Of a stretch of DNA of 64,000 nucleotides, positions 37,524 through 48,128 are shown piece by piece. Position 1 is the first letter of the stretch. Each line of letters begins with the position of its first letter. Source of the DNA: CAVWQV01 sp963757115 (GTDB lineage: Bacteria > Pseudomonadota > Alphaproteobacteria > Acetobacterales > Acetobacteraceae); NCBI GenBank assembly GCA_963757115.1, contig CAVWQV010000001.1:496001-560000 (forward strand). The letters are read 5' to 3'. Made by a program: the position numbers and the translations under genes. The notes beneath the pieces were generated by a model that had not been told where the DNA came from, searched no databases, and saw only the letters and a program-made list of their open reading frames with translations.

Positions 37524-39903
37524 ATGGGCTTCGAGGGGATCGGCGCCTCGGTGCGGCGCAAGGAGGACCACCGGTTCCTAGCGGCAGCGGCAACTACACC
37601 GACGACATCAACCGCCCCGGCCAGCTCTACGCCTACATCAAACGCGCCGACCGCCCGCACGCGCGCATCGGCAGCATCGACACCGCCGCGGCGACAGCCT
37701 CCCCGGGGTGTCGCGGTCGTATCACCGGTGCCGACATCAGGCCGACAGCTGGGCGGGATCCCTGCGGCTGGCAGATCCACAACAAGGACGGCTCGCCGAT
37801 GGCCGAGCCGACGCATCCGGTCCTCGCAGTCGGCAAGGTGCGCCATGTCGGCGACGCGGTCGCCGTGGTGATCGCCGAAACCCGCCAGCAGGCCAAGGAT
37901 GCCGCCGAGCGCTGGACATCGACTACGAGGACCTGCCCGGCCGTCGCCTCCGTGCGCGATGCCGTCAAGCCGGGCGCGGCCCGGTGCACGACGAGGTGCC
38001 GGGCAACGTCTGCTACGACTGGCATATCGGCGACAAGGCGGTGACCGACGCGGCCTTCGCCGCGCGCGGCCAAGGTCGTCAAGCTCGATCTGGTCAACAA
38101 CCGCCTGATCCCGAACGCCATGGAGCCGCGCGCCGCGATCGGCGACTTCGACCAAATCGAGCGGCGACTACACGCTCTTCACCACAAGCCAGAACCCGCA
38201 CGTGATCCGCCTGCTGATGGGCGCCTTCGTGCTGCACATCCCCGAGCATCAGCTCCGCGTGGTGGCACCCGACGTGGGCGGCGGGTTCGGCTCGAAGATC
38301 TTCCACTACGCCGAGGAGGCGATCGTCACCTGGGCCGCCGGCAAGGTGAAGCGCCCCGTGAAGTGGACGGCCGAGCGGGGCGAGAGCTTCATGACGGACG
38401 CGCACGGCCGCGACCACGTGAGCACCGCCGAGATGGCGCTCGACGAGGAAGGCAACTTCCTCGCCTTGCGCGTCAATACGCTCTGCAACATGGGCGCCTA
38501 TCTTTCCACCTTCGCGACCAGCGTGCCGACCTATCTGTACGCCACCTTGCTGGCCGGCGTTTACAAGACGCCGGCGATCTACGCCGAGGTGAAGGCGGTG
38601 TTCACCAACACCGTTCCCGTGGACGCCTATCGCGGGGCGGGCCGGCCGGAGGCGACGTTCCTGCTCGAACGCCTGATGGACGTGATCGCCCACGATACGG
38701 GGCACGACCGCGTGGAACTGCGCCGGCGCAACTTCATCCCCACCAGCGCCTTCCCGTATCAGACGCCGGTGGCGTTGCAGTACGACAGCGGCGATTACTT
38801 CTCCACCCTGGATTCCGCGCAAAAGGCGGCCGACGTCGCCGGGTTCGAGGCCGCCGTAAGGCGGCAGCCGCGCGAGGGAAGCTGCGCGGGCTCGGCTATC
38901 TCCACCTACGTGGAAGCGTGCGGCATCGCGCCCTCGGCCGTGGTGGGGTCGCTCGGCGCGCGCGCCGGGCTCTACGAGGTGGCCAACATCCGCGTGCATC
39001 CGACCGGCAGCGTCACCGTGTTTACCGGCACCCATAGCCACGGCCAGGGGCACGAGACCACGTTCGCGCAGCTGGTGAGCGACCAGCTCGGCATCCCGGT
39101 GTCGCAGGTCGAGGTGGTGCACGGCGACACGGCGAAGATCCCGTTCGGCATGGGCACCTACGGCAGCCGCAGCTTGGCGGTCGGTGGCTCGGCTATGGTC
39201 AAGGCGATGGACAAGATCATCGCCAAGGGCAAGAAGATCGCCGCCCATCTGCTCGAGGCGTCGACCGGCCGACATCGAGTTCAAGGACGGCAAGTTCTCC
39301 GTCGCCGGCACCGACCGCTCGAAGGCGCTGGCGGAAATCTCGCTCGCCGCCTACGTGCCGCACAATTACCCGATCGAGGAGCTGGAACCGGGCCTCGACG
39401 AGACCGCGTTCTACGATCCGAAGAACTTCACCTTTCCCGGCGGCTGCCATATCTGCGAGGTGGAGATCGACGCCGACACCGGGGTGACGCAGGTGGTCAA
39501 CTTCACCGCCGTGGACGACATCGGCCGAATCATCAATCCGATGATCGTCGAAGGCCAGGTGCAGGGCGGCGTCGCGCAAGGCATCGGCCAGGCGCTGTAC
39601 GAGAGCGCAGTCTACAGCGAGGACGGGCAGCTCGTGTCGGGCTCAATGATGGACTACGTGGTGCCTCACGCCGACCAGATTCCCAACATCGAGGTCGGCA
39701 GCGAGACCACTCTCTGCACGCATAACCCGCTCGGCGCCAAGGGCGTCGGCGAGGTGGGCGCCATCGGCTCGCCGCCGGCCGTCATCAACGCCGTGGTGGA
39801 CGCGCTGCGCGACTACGGCGTGCGGCATCTCGACATGCCGGCGAGCCCGCAGAAGATCTGGTCGCTCATCGAGGCCGGCCGGCCCCGCATGGCGGCCGAA
39901 TAG
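37524..39903 (+). pseudogene. CoxL-type molybdopterin-binding subunit, frameshifted in its 5' third
   Basis: This large hydroxylase subunit has the same architecture as the protein at 17567-19933: [14 protein letters not shown] at the start, [15 protein letters not shown] and [13 protein letters not shown] in the middle, and the catalytic Glu in [13 protein letters not shown] near the end. Repeated single-base shifts occur between about 37575 and 38170, and one at 39267, where deleting a G gives [13 protein letters not shown]. From 38200 to 39265 the frame is clean. There is no CO-dehydrogenase Cys loop, so the substrate is unknown. It sits between coxS and an intact coxM. Confidence 0.85.
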
Positions 39904-39920
39904 AAGTTGAGGAGAATGCG

Positions 39921-40721
39921 ATGTATGATTTCGCCTATCAAAAGCCCGGCAGCCTCGGTGATGCGGTCAACGCGCTGAAGGGAGATCCGGAAGCCAAGGC
40001 GCTGGCCGGCGGCATGACCTTCATCCCGGTCCTCAAACAGCGGCTCAATAAGCCTTCGGCGGTCGTCGATCTTGCGAAAGTTGGGCTCGGCGGCATCACG
40101 CCGGGACCCAACGGCGTCACCATCGGCGCGATGACGACGCACCACGCGATCATGGATGATCCGACCATCAAGTCGAAAATCCCCGGGCTGGCGGAGATGG
40201 CCTCCTGGATCGGCGATACGCAGGTGCGGCATCGCGGCACGATGGGTGGCTCGCTCGCCAACAACGATCCATCCGCCTGCTATCCCGCGGCAGTGCTCGC
40301 CTGCGACGCAACGATCAAGACCGACCGCCGCTCGATCAAGGCGGACGACTTCTTCCAGGGCATGTTCACCACTGCCCTTGAGCCTGACGAGCTCATCACC
40401 GCGATCGACTTTCCGTTCGTCGCCAAGTCGGCCTACGAGAAATTCCGCAATCCGGCCTCGCGCTACGCCATCGTCGGGGTTTTCGTCGCGTCCGGCCCCT
40501 CTGGCGTGCGCGTCGCGGTGACAGGTGCTGGGCAGAACGGCGTGTTCCGGCACAAGGAGATGGAAGCGGCGCTCGCTGCCAACCTTTCGGCGGACGCGAT
40601 AGCCAATATCAAGACCCCCGCGGACGGCCTCAACGGGGACATCCACGCTAGCCCCGAATACCGGGCGCATCTCATTGGCGTAATGGCGCGCCGCGCGGTA
40701 GCCAAGGCGGCCGCGCGCTAG
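39921..40721 (+). CDS. CoxM-type FAD-binding subunit of a molybdenum hydroxylase
   Basis: The 266-residue product has the FAD-binding motifs of this family, AGGMTFIPVLK (about 29-39) and TMGGSLANNDPSA, and a C-terminal CO-dehydrogenase flavoprotein domain. It takes electrons from the iron-sulfur subunit. It follows coxL by 17 bases with a GAGGAG ribosome site and is fully intact, in contrast to its partners. Confidence 0.93.
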   Translation: MYDFAYQKPGSLGDAVNALKGDPEAKALAGGMTFIPVLKQRLNKPSAVVDLAKVGLGGITPGPNGVTIGAMTTHHAIMDDPTIKSKIPGLAEMASWIGDTQVRHRGTMGGSLANNDPSACYPAAVLACDATIKTDRRSIKADDFFQGMFTTALEPDELITAIDFPFVAKSAYEKFRNPASRYAIVGVFVASGPSGVRVAVTGAGQNGVFRHKEMEAALAANLSADAIANIKTPADGLNGDIHASPEYRAHLIGVMARRAVAKAAAR

Positions 40722-40737
40722 CCCGAGCAAGAGAAGA

Positions 40738-40766
40738 AGCCCTCTCCCCTGCCCAGGGAGAGGGCT
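40738..40766. terminator. Strong inverted repeat between convergent genes, possible bidirectional terminator
   Basis: An 11-base perfect stem (agccctctccc and gggagagggct) with a seven-base loop lies between coxM and the oppositely oriented oxidase-like gene. There is no T-run, so termination is unproven. The sequence resembles common CCCTCTCCC-type intergenic palindromes and may be a dispersed repeat. Confidence 0.5.
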
Positions 40767-40775
40767 GGGTGAGGG

Positions 40776-41300
40776 CTACGGCACCCCGAACGTGGCGATG
40801 CGATCCACGCGGCAGACGAACAGCACGCGCTTCTCGTCGATCACCGGGTCACGCAAGCCGTACGGCCCGGGCTGTCCGGTATATTTGCTCCAGATGCGGT
40901 CGATCTGCTGCGTCACCCGCTCGCCACCCGGCTCCCATTCCCGCAATTCCCGTTCGACGGTGCACTTGATCTGCATCCAGTGATACGGATTATCGGGGTT
41001 GACGAGCAGAACTGTCAGTTGCGGGCGCTTGCGTATCCACTCGCATTTCGGCCGGTGCGAGGCCGTATTGACCAGCACATGGTCGCCCTCATAGTCGAAC
41101 CACATCGGCGTCAGGCTCACCCGACCATCGGGTCCGGTCAGCCCGAGTGTGACTGTTATCGGCCGATCGAGCAGTTGCCGGTAAATCGGATCGAGGTCGC
41201 TCAGGTGGCGGGCTTGCTTGCGCTCACCGATGCCGAACTGGCCTTCCTGCGTCCCGGCGGCGACGTGCTTGAAGTTGGCGACGACGAATCCATCGGTCAT
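40776..41300 (-). CDS. Pyridoxamine 5'-phosphate oxidase-like flavin/F420-binding protein
   Basis: The 174-residue product has the split-barrel fold pattern: PITVTLGLTGPDGRVSLTPMWFDYEGDHVLVNT followed over later residues by RPQLTVLLVNPDN. Members bind FMN or F420 and reduce or oxidise varied small molecules. The substrate is not predictable here. It is convergent with coxM and divergent from the DadA-like gene about 70 bases away. Confidence 0.75.
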   Translation of the reverse strand: MTDGFVVANFKHVAAGTQEGQFGIGERKQARHLSDLDPIYRQLLDRPITVTLGLTGPDGRVSLTPMWFDYEGDHVLVNTASHRPKCEWIRKRPQLTVLLVNPDNPYHWMQIKCTVERELREWEPGGERVTQQIDRIWSKYTGQPGPYGLRDPVIDEKRVLFVCRVDRIATFGVP

Positions 41301-41371
41301 GATTTACCTCCCTGTCAGTTGCGACCTTTCGACATGCTAAGCACCCATCGGAGCAAACAGGAAATCCACCC

Positions 41372-42709
41372 ATGACGCTGCACGCCGTCGTCATTGGCGC
41401 CGGCATCGCCGGGGCCGCAACGGCGGTCGAACTGCTGCGCGACGGCTATCGCGTCACGATCCTCGAACCGGGCGAGCCCGGCGGCGAGCAGGCCGCAAGC
41501 TACGGCAACGGCGCGTGGCTCAGCACGGCCTCGGTGGTGCCCGTGTCGATGCCGGGGATTGCCCGCAAGGTGCCGGGCTTCGTGCGCGACCCGCTCGGTC
41601 CACTGGCCATCCGGTGGTCGTATTTGCCGCGTCTGCTGCCCTGGCTGATCCGCTTCGTTCGCGCCGGCTCGTCGGTTGCGAAGGTGGAACGGACAGCGCG
41701 GGCGTTGCGGCCGTTGATCGCTGACGCGCCGGAGCGACACAAGCGGCTGGCCGAGGAAGCGGGAATAGGCGACCTGATCGAGCGTCGGGGGCTGCTTTAT
41801 GTGTATCCATCGCGCAGCGACTGGCAAGCCGAGGCGCTCGCGTGGCGGCTCCGCGCCGACAACGGCGTGCGCTGGATTGAGCTCACGGAAGACGAACTGC
41901 ATCAGCGCGAGCCCGAGCTCGACCGGCGCTACCGGTTTGCGGTGATGGTTGAAGACGGCGGCCATTGCACCGATCCCGGCGCGTACGTGGCCGGCCTCGT
42001 GCAGCACGCCCGTACATCGGGCGCGGTGTTGCGTCGGGAGCGCGCGACCGGATTTCGCATCGAGGGCAAGCGTTTGGCCGCGGTGCGCACGGAGCACGGG
42101 GACATCGCCTGCGACAAGGCAGTGATTTCCGCCGGCGCGCGATCAAAACCACTCGCGCGCGCCGCCGGCGACCGCGTGTTCCTCGAAACCGAGCGCGGCT
42201 ATCACGTCAGCATTGTCCATCCAGGCACCGGCCCGCGCCACCCGATCATGCCGAGCGACACGCACACGGCCACGACCTGGACCCGGCACGGGCTGCGCGT
42301 CGCGGGGCAGGTGGAACTGGCCGGGCTGGACGCGGCACCGGATTGGCGGCGGGCCGACATCCTCCGCGACTATGCGTTCCGCGCCTGGCCCGGCATTCCG
42401 CGCGACCTTCCGGCCGAACGGATCAAGTACTGGATGGGCCATCGCCCTTCGACGCCCGACGGCCTGCCTTGCATCGGGTTGGCGTCCGGCAGCCCCGACA
42501 TCGTGCACGCGTACGGGCATGGACATATCGGCTTGGCAGCCGGCGCGGTCACCGGCCGGCTGGCCGCCGATCTGCTGAGCGGCAAGCCGCCGCCCATCGA
42601 CCCCGCGCCTTACGCGCCCCAACGTTTCACGCGTAACGGCCGGGTGCGGCTCACCCGATCGCGCGCAACGGCGGCCGTTTCTCCGCCCCCAGCATCCGGT
42701 AGATGTTGA
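41372..42709 (+). CDS. DadA-like FAD-dependent amino acid dehydrogenase/oxidase
   Basis: The 445-residue protein has an N-terminal Rossmann motif GAGIAGAATAVELL (about 9-22), the DAO-family TDPGAYVAGLVQHA segment, and a C-terminal HIGLAAGAVTGRLAADL flavin-binding motif. DadA deaminates D-amino acids and passes electrons to the respiratory chain; relatives act on glycine or other secondary amines. The C-terminal about 20 residues run antisense through the end of the glycosyltransferase gene (59-base overlap), which suggests a non-essential tail. Confidence 0.85.
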   Translation: MTLHAVVIGAGIAGAATAVELLRDGYRVTILEPGEPGGEQAASYGNGAWLSTASVVPVSMPGIARKVPGFVRDPLGPLAIRWSYLPRLLPWLIRFVRAGSSVAKVERTARALRPLIADAPERHKRLAEEAGIGDLIERRGLLYVYPSRSDWQAEALAWRLRADNGVRWIELTEDELHQREPELDRRYRFAVMVEDGGHCTDPGAYVAGLVQHARTSGAVLRRERATGFRIEGKRLAAVRTEHGDIACDKAVISAGARSKPLARAAGDRVFLETERGYHVSIVHPGTGPRHPIMPSDTHTATTWTRHGLRVAGQVELAGLDAAPDWRRADILRDYAFRAWPGIPRDLPAERIKYWMGHRPSTPDGLPCIGLASGSPDIVHAYGHGHIGLAAGAVTGRLAADLLSGKPPPIDPAPYAPQRFTRNGRVRLTRSRATAAVSPPPASGRC

Positions 42710-43704
42710 GATAGTCGGATGCCATGCGCTGGGCGGTGAAGCGGCGGTCGAAGGCAGCGCGAACACCCGCCCGGTCGAGCTCGGCCAGCCGTTTCACCGC
42801 CTCGGCGGCGCCGGCCTCGTCCTCCACGATGAACCCGGTCACCCCGTCTTCGATGATCTCGGGGACGGAACCATTGCTGTAGGCGATCACCGGCGTGCCG
42901 CACGCCATCGCCTCGATCATCACGAGGCCGAACGGCTCGGGCCAATCGATCGGTAGCAGTAGGCCGACGGCGCCGCTCAGGAACGCCGCTTTTTCGCTGT
43001 CGCTGATCTCCCCCACGAGTTCAATTCCGGGACCGTCCAGCAAGGGACGGATGGTTTCCTCGAAATATGCCTCGTCGACCCGATCCACCTTGGCGGCGAT
43101 CTTGAGCGGAATGCCCGCGGCGCGCGCGATGCGGATGGCCCGGTCGGGGCATTTCTCCGGGCAGATGCGGCCGAGAAAGGCGAGATAACTCGGCTCGACC
43201 GGGTGCGGCGTCAAAAGATTCTCGGGAAGTCCGTGCAGCACGGTCCCAACGAAATTCGCTTGCTTGAGTGGTTGACGCTGGGCGTCCGAAATCGACACGA
43301 CGGCCGCGCGGGCAAACGTATCGAACACCGGCTGCAGTTCCGGCAGGTCAAGTCGCCCATGCAACGTCGTGACAAACGGAGTTGGCTGGCGGTTGAACAA
43401 CGAGAACGGCCAATAATCAAGATGGAAGTGCAGGACGTCGAACTCGGCTGCGCGCCGGAACACCATCTCCATCATCACCATGTGGGGCGCCACCGTATCT
43501 CGCACCGAATCGTCGAGCCGTAGCGCCCGCGCGCAAACCGGCACGAGGGCTGCCTCGGTGACTGAAGTCAGCGCTGGCAAATAAGGTGACCTCGTGGCCG
43601 AGCTTCACAAGCTCATCGGTGAGGAACGACACCACGCGCTCGGTTCCCCCGTAAAGCTTGGGCGGCACCGCCTCGTACAAGGGGGCAATCTGGGCGATGC
43701 GCAT
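42651..43704 (-). CDS. Family 4 glycosyltransferase, one frameshift near the N-terminus
   Basis: The GT-B enzyme begins MRIAQIAPLYEAVPPKLYGGTERVV, the nucleotide-sugar GT4 pattern, and has VLHGLPENLLTPHP, LGRICPEKCPDRAI, and the donor-site PEPFGLVMIEAMACGTPVIA with its EX7E glutamates. The two parts are in different frames. A single-base deletion near 43570-43580 joins LFASAD to VTEAALVPV and gives about 350 residues, normal for the family. It is divergent from an ABC exporter. The sugar and acceptor are unknown. Confidence 0.85.
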
Positions 43705-43885
43705 GCGGCGTCCTGCTTCCGTACTGCTGAAGGTAGAACCCGGCAATTAAGGCGGAATCGCGGCGGGGCCGCCGTACAACCGCTGCTATCGAGTTGTTAG
43801 GTGCGCCATGGAACCACAGGACGACAGTCGTCTTTGCGTAATTCTTGCCGACCCGACGACCTTCGACCAGCCGGAGAACTCCTGC

Positions 43886-45706
43886 ATGACGAGCGCTGCC
43901 TTACCCGCCGCGGCGGCTAGCGACATTCCCAAGCGGCCCGTGGCGTTCATCTGGCGCTACGTCCGCCGCCAGCCGCTCGGTCACGCGGTCATTCTGCTCT
44001 CGGTGCTGGCCGCGGTGGGCTGCGCGATCGGTTCCCAATACGCAGTGAAGTTCTTGGTCGACGTGCTCTCGCGCGGTCCGAGCGGCCCGGTGTGGACGGC
44101 GTTCGGCCTACTCGCGGGCTTGGTCGCCGCCGACAATCTCTCCTGGCGCGTCGGTGGCTGGACGGCGAGCTACAGCTTCGTCCGCGTGAGCGGCGCCCTC
44201 CGACGGGACCTGTTCCTCCATCTGACCGGACACGCGCCCTCGTATTTCGCGGATCGCTCGCCCGGAACATTGGCCAGCCGCATCAGTGCCACGGGCAACG
44301 CGGTGTTTACCATAGAGAGCGCGATGGCGTGGAACGTGCTGCCGCCTTGCATCGCGGTGGCCGGAGCGATCCTCATGCTCGTCACGATCAGCCCGTTGAT
44401 GGCCGTGACCCTGGTCGCGATCGCCGCCGTGCTCTGTGCCATCATTGCTCGGATGGCTGTGGCGGGCCGCGACCGGCACCAGGCTTATGCACGGGAAGCC
44501 GCCTCGGTGGATGGCGAGCTCGTGGATGTGATCAACAACATGCCCCTGGTGCGCGCCTTCGGAGCGACGGTTCGCGAGCGTGAGCGCTTCGCCGATCGCG
44601 TCGGACGCGAGATGCAGTCGCGCGGGACAAGTCTGCGCTATCTCGAAAAGCTCCGCCTGTTCCACGCAACGACGACGGCGGTGCTGACGACCGGATTGCT
44701 GGCCTGGGCGATCCTGCTTTGGCGCGCCGGCTTGGCGAGCACGGGCGATGTCGTGCTGGCCACCACGATGGGCTTCACCATCCTGCACGGAACCCGCGAT
44801 CTCGCCGTGGCTCTGGTTGACATGACGCAACATGTCGCGCGATTGAGCGAGGCGCTGCAAACCCTGCTCGTGCCGCACGAACTACGCGACGCCGAACACG
44901 CCCATTCGTTGCTTTCCCCGCGTGGCGAGGTCGCTTTCGACGGCGTGCGGTTCGCCTATCCCGGGCGGGAACCGGTTGTGCGCGATTTGTCTGTGCGCAT
45001 TCGGCCCGGCGAGCGCGTCGGCTTGGTAGGCCGCTCGGGTTCGGGCAAGAGCACCGTTCTTGCCCTGCTCCAGCGCACCCGCGACGTGCAATCCGGATTG
45101 ATCACCCTGGACGGCAAGGACATCACGGCCCTGCGGCAGGAGAGCTTGGCGGACGCGATCTCCGTCGTGCCGCAGGACGTCATGCTGTTTCACCGGTCCG
45201 TGCTCGAGAACATCCGCTACGGCAAGCCCGACGCCACCGACGAGGAGGTGCTGGCGGCCGCCGCCGCCGCCGGTTGCGATTTCATTCCGGCGCTGTCCGA
45301 AGGCTTCGACACGATCGTGGGTGACCGTGGGGTGAAGCTTTCGGGAGGCCAGCGGCAAAGACTGGCGATCGCCCGGGCATTCCTGCGGGATGCGCCGATC
45401 CTTCTGCTCGATGAGGCGACCTCCGCGCTGGACAGCGAAAGCGAGTTCGCGGTGCAACGAGCGCTCGACCAGCTGATGACGGGGCGGACCGTCATCGCTG
45501 TGGCGCATCGCCTCTCCACCTTGCGCGATTTCGATCGCATCCTTGTGATGGAGCAGGGGCGGATCGTGCAGGACGGGGTTCCGGCGGCGCTGGAGCGGGT
45601 CGATGGACCTTACCGCGAGTTGCTCCGGCGGCAGACCTTCCACGTGGTGGAGAGCGGCACATCGCCGGAACGGCATATCGCCGGGAGCGCGGCCAAAGCG
45701 GCCTGA
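43886..45706 (+). CDS. ABC exporter half-transporter (ABCB/MsbA type)
   Basis: A six-helix membrane domain (about residues 15-310) is fused to an ATPase domain with Walker A GRSGSGKST, Q-loop VVPQDVMLFH, signature LSGGQRQRLAIARAF, Walker B ILLLDEATSALD and the H-loop AHRLST. It should work as a homodimer exporting a lipid, peptide or glycolipid. I use ATG 43886, with GGAG nine bases upstream; the frame is also open from ATG 43808, which would add 26 residues. The neighbouring glycosyltransferase suggests a glycolipid cargo, but this is inference. Confidence 0.87.
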   Translation: MTSAALPAAAASDIPKRPVAFIWRYVRRQPLGHAVILLSVLAAVGCAIGSQYAVKFLVDVLSRGPSGPVWTAFGLLAGLVAADNLSWRVGGWTASYSFVRVSGALRRDLFLHLTGHAPSYFADRSPGTLASRISATGNAVFTIESAMAWNVLPPCIAVAGAILMLVTISPLMAVTLVAIAAVLCAIIARMAVAGRDRHQAYAREAASVDGELVDVINNMPLVRAFGATVRERERFADRVGREMQSRGTSLRYLEKLRLFHATTTAVLTTGLLAWAILLWRAGLASTGDVVLATTMGFTILHGTRDLAVALVDMTQHVARLSEALQTLLVPHELRDAEHAHSLLSPRGEVAFDGVRFAYPGREPVVRDLSVRIRPGERVGLVGRSGSGKSTVLALLQRTRDVQSGLITLDGKDITALRQESLADAISVVPQDVMLFHRSVLENIRYGKPDATDEEVLAAAAAAGCDFIPALSEGFDTIVGDRGVKLSGGQRQRLAIARAFLRDAPILLLDEATSALDSESEFAVQRALDQLMTGRTVIAVAHRLSTLRDFDRILVMEQGRIVQDGVPAALERVDGPYRELLRRQTFHVVESGTSPERHIAGSAAKAA

Positions 45707-45763
45707 GGGGTCGGGGGCGCGCGCCCGGTGAGCGCGCCGCTCGCGGAGTGGGCCGATATCGGC

Positions 45764-45787
45764 GCGCTGCCCCTTGAGGGGCGGCGC
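45764..45787. terminator. Hairpin between convergent ABC exporter and rpsU genes
   Basis: A ten-base stem (gcgctgcccc/ggggcggcgc, one G-T pair) with loop ttga lies between the two stops, eight bases from the rpsU end. On the plus strand only CTT follows, so it is a probable but weakly tailed bidirectional terminator. Confidence 0.5.
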
Positions 45788-45794
45788 CTTCCGG

Positions 45795-45998
45795 TTAGAA
45801 GCCTTCGCGCTCCAGCCGCTTGCGCTCGAGCTTACGGGCCCGGCGGACGGCCTCGGCCGCTTCGCGGGCGCGCCGCTCAGACGGCTTCTCGTAGTGCCGG
45901 CGGAGCTTCATCTCCCGAAAGATGCCTTCTCGCTGCATCTTCTTTTTGAGCGCCTTCAGCGCCTGATCGACGTTGTTATCCCGAACGAGAACCTGCAC
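45795..45998 (-). CDS. rpsU: 30S ribosomal protein S21
   Basis: The 67-residue basic protein has the S21 sequence [20 protein letters not shown] followed by the [13 protein letters not shown] segment and an Arg/Lys-rich tail. S21 sits near the mRNA exit of the small subunit and aids initiation. The start is GTG 45998, set by the family N-terminus and a purine-rich GAGGAGAAGG upstream. The longer frame to 46082 is not S21-like. Confidence 0.95.
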   Translation of the reverse strand: MQVLVRDNNVDQALKALKKKMQREGIFREMKLRRHYEKPSERRAREAAEAVRRARKLERKRLEREGF

Positions 45999-46170
45999 TT
46001 GGCCGCCTTCTCCTCTCACAGCAGGGCCCCGGCGAGGGCCAATGACGCAAGCCCGTCGCCAGACCTCCCAGCGCGGGCGCATTCGCTATAGCATGACCGG
46101 ACGAGCCCGCCAAACGGCGGATATCAGGACGCCGGAAATCCGTCGCGCGGCGAGGTTGCCCGGCCTAAAC

Positions 46171-47425
46171 ATGCGCAGGTCCCCTGCAGGGACGAACCAG
46201 GACAGGAAAACAATAATTCGTCGCCGCTCCTTGCTGACCGCCGCCGCCACCGCTGGTTTTCTGCCCGCCGCCCCCGCCGTCCTCCGGGCGGCTGACGCTC
46301 CCGGCGTCACAGCCACCTCGATCAAGATCGGCAACACCGACGCCTATAGTGGCAATCAGTCCGCATATGCCGCGGTCGCCAAGGCCGATGCCGCCACCTT
46401 CCGCATGATCAATGATCAGGGCGGCATCAACGGCCGAAAGATCGACTTCATCTCCTATGATGAACTCGTACAGCCCGCCGAAGACGGTGGAACAGGTTCG
46501 GCGGCTAATCGAACAGGACGGGGTTGCCTGTCTGTTCAACACGCTCGGCACGCCGACCAACACGGCGATCGTGAAATACTGCAATGTCAAGAAGGTGCCG
46601 CAGTTGTTCGTCTCAACCGGAGCCGACAAATGGGGCGACTACAAGGAGCACCCATGGACGATTGGCTGGCAGCCGAGCTACCGGACCGAGGCGCAGATCT
46701 ACGGCAAATACATCACCAAGACGAAGCCGAATGCCAAGATTGGCATCCTCTACCAGAATGATGATTTCGGTAAAGACTACACTGCCGGCATGAAGGACGT
46801 GCTGGGTGCCGCCTACGACAAGGCGACCGTGGTCTCGTTCGAGGCGACGGACGCCACCATCGACAGCCAGGCCGTAACCCTGCAGGGGGCCGGTGTGGAC
46901 ACTCTCCTGGTGGCCGCGACCCCAAAATTTGCCGCCCAGGCGATCCGCAAGGTGGCGGAGATGGGATGGAAGCCGCAAACCTTCATAACCAACGTCTCGG
47001 CCTCGGTCGGCGCCGTCATCAGGCCCGCCGGCGTCGAGAACGCGGTTGGCGTCATCAGTTCGGCCTATGCGAAGGACCCGCTCGATCCGCGCTGGAAGGA
47101 CGACGCGGGACTGAACGGCTGGCGCGCGTTCATGGCCAAGTACATGCCGGACGCCGATCTCAGCGACAATAATTACGTGTTCGGCTATGGCGTGACGCAC
47201 ACCATGATCCACGTGCTGCAGGCGTGCGGTAACGATCTATCGCGCGAAAACCTCATGAAGCAGGCGACGAACCTCAAGGATCTCGAGAACCCGGTCCTGC
47301 TTCCGGGCATCAAGATCAACACCAGCCCAACCAACTATCATCCGATCCGCCAGATGCAGCTGATGAAGTGGAACGGGTCCAGCTGGGAAGTTTTCGGCGA
47401 CATCATTGAGGGCGCCAGCGCGTAG
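46171..47425 (+). CDS. Branched-chain amino-acid-type ABC substrate-binding protein, copy 1, one frameshift
   Basis: This periplasmic-binding protein type I (LivK/amide-binding like) is the first of four paralogues. Homology to copies 2-4 begins at IIRRRSLLTAAATAGFLPA, an export signal with consecutive arginines. At the place where copies 2 and 4 start with ATG ATC CGC, this copy reads ATA ATT CGT, so I use the upstream ATG 46171, which is uncertain. The frame shifts at 46468; deleting that G restores SYDELYSPPKTVEQV. The rest (GADKWGDYKEHPW, YQNDDFGKDY, SPTNYHPIRQ) is intact. No permease or ATPase is adjacent. Confidence 0.85.
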
Positions 47426-47431
47426 GGCGGC

Positions 47432-47998
47432 TCATTGCGCCGTCGCGGGGCCGGGCATTGCTCCGGCCCCGGGCTTCACCGTGCCGTCCGGCTGCGGAAC
47501 GGCGACTGGTGCCACGACTACGGGGGCGACCCCCTCCTTCTTGCTGATGCCGAGTTCAGCGGCGCTCGACCGCGTAACGTCCATCGTGCGGCCGTCCACG
47601 TAGGGCCCGTGGTCCTCGACCGTCACCACGGCGGTTTTGCCATTCTCAAGATTGGTCACCTTCGCAACCGTGCCGAGCGGCAGCGTCTTGCTAGCGGCCG
47701 CGCTCGCGCGCTGGTCGAATGGTCGGCCGTTCGCCATGCGCCGCCCCTGGAAATCCGAGGCGTACACCGAGGCCTTGCCCTTCTGCTTGCGCCCTGTACG
47801 ATCTTCCGCGATGTGCCGCCCGTGAGACGGCGGCTCGGCGGGCTTTTGCGCCAGTTCGTGGGCTTGCTTCTGCACCTGTGCGTTGTTGGTGTCGATCGAA
47901 ACCGTCTCATCTACTTTTCGATGATCTGACTGGGCGCGCGCTACCATGCCGTGCATCAAGAGCAACAGGCCGCAGCCGGTTGAAAGAACTAGCCTCAT
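47432..47998 (-). CDS. RlpA-like septal/cell-wall protein with double-psi beta-barrel
   Basis: The 188-residue exported protein has a signal peptide (MRLVLSTGCGLLLLMHGMVARA) and an RlpA domain: KGKASVYASDFQGRRMANG, SKTLPLGTVAKVTNLENGK and VEDHGPYVDGRTMDV ending in LSRSSA-like DVTRSSAAELG. RlpA proteins bind or cleave denuded peptidoglycan; this one lacks a SPOR domain. There is no lipobox at the expected place. It is convergent with binding protein copy 1. Confidence 0.88.
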   Translation of the reverse strand: MRLVLSTGCGLLLLMHGMVARAQSDHRKVDETVSIDTNNAQVQKQAHELAQKPAEPPSHGRHIAEDRTGRKQKGKASVYASDFQGRRMANGRPFDQRASAAASKTLPLGTVAKVTNLENGKTAVVTVEDHGPYVDGRTMDVTRSSAAELGISKKEGVAPVVVAPVAVPQPDGTVKPGAGAMPGPATAQ

Positions 47999-48039
47999 CG
48001 TGCCGATTTCCCATACCGCGCAACGATCAATAGACGCGG

Positions 48040-48063
48040 GGAAACGAGCTTAGTTTCGTTTCC
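48040..48063 (-). terminator. Possible terminator downstream of the M20 amidohydrolase gene
   Basis: An eight-base perfect stem (ggaaacga/tcgtttcc) around an eight-base loop lies 66 bases past the amidohydrolase stop and before rlpA on the same strand. There is no clear T-run, so confidence is low. Confidence 0.3.
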
Positions 48064-48128
48064 GACTGGCAGAAATCTTGCTCGACCAAAACAACCTTGA
48101 AAAATCGCGGCCCGCGCTCAGCGCTCGG

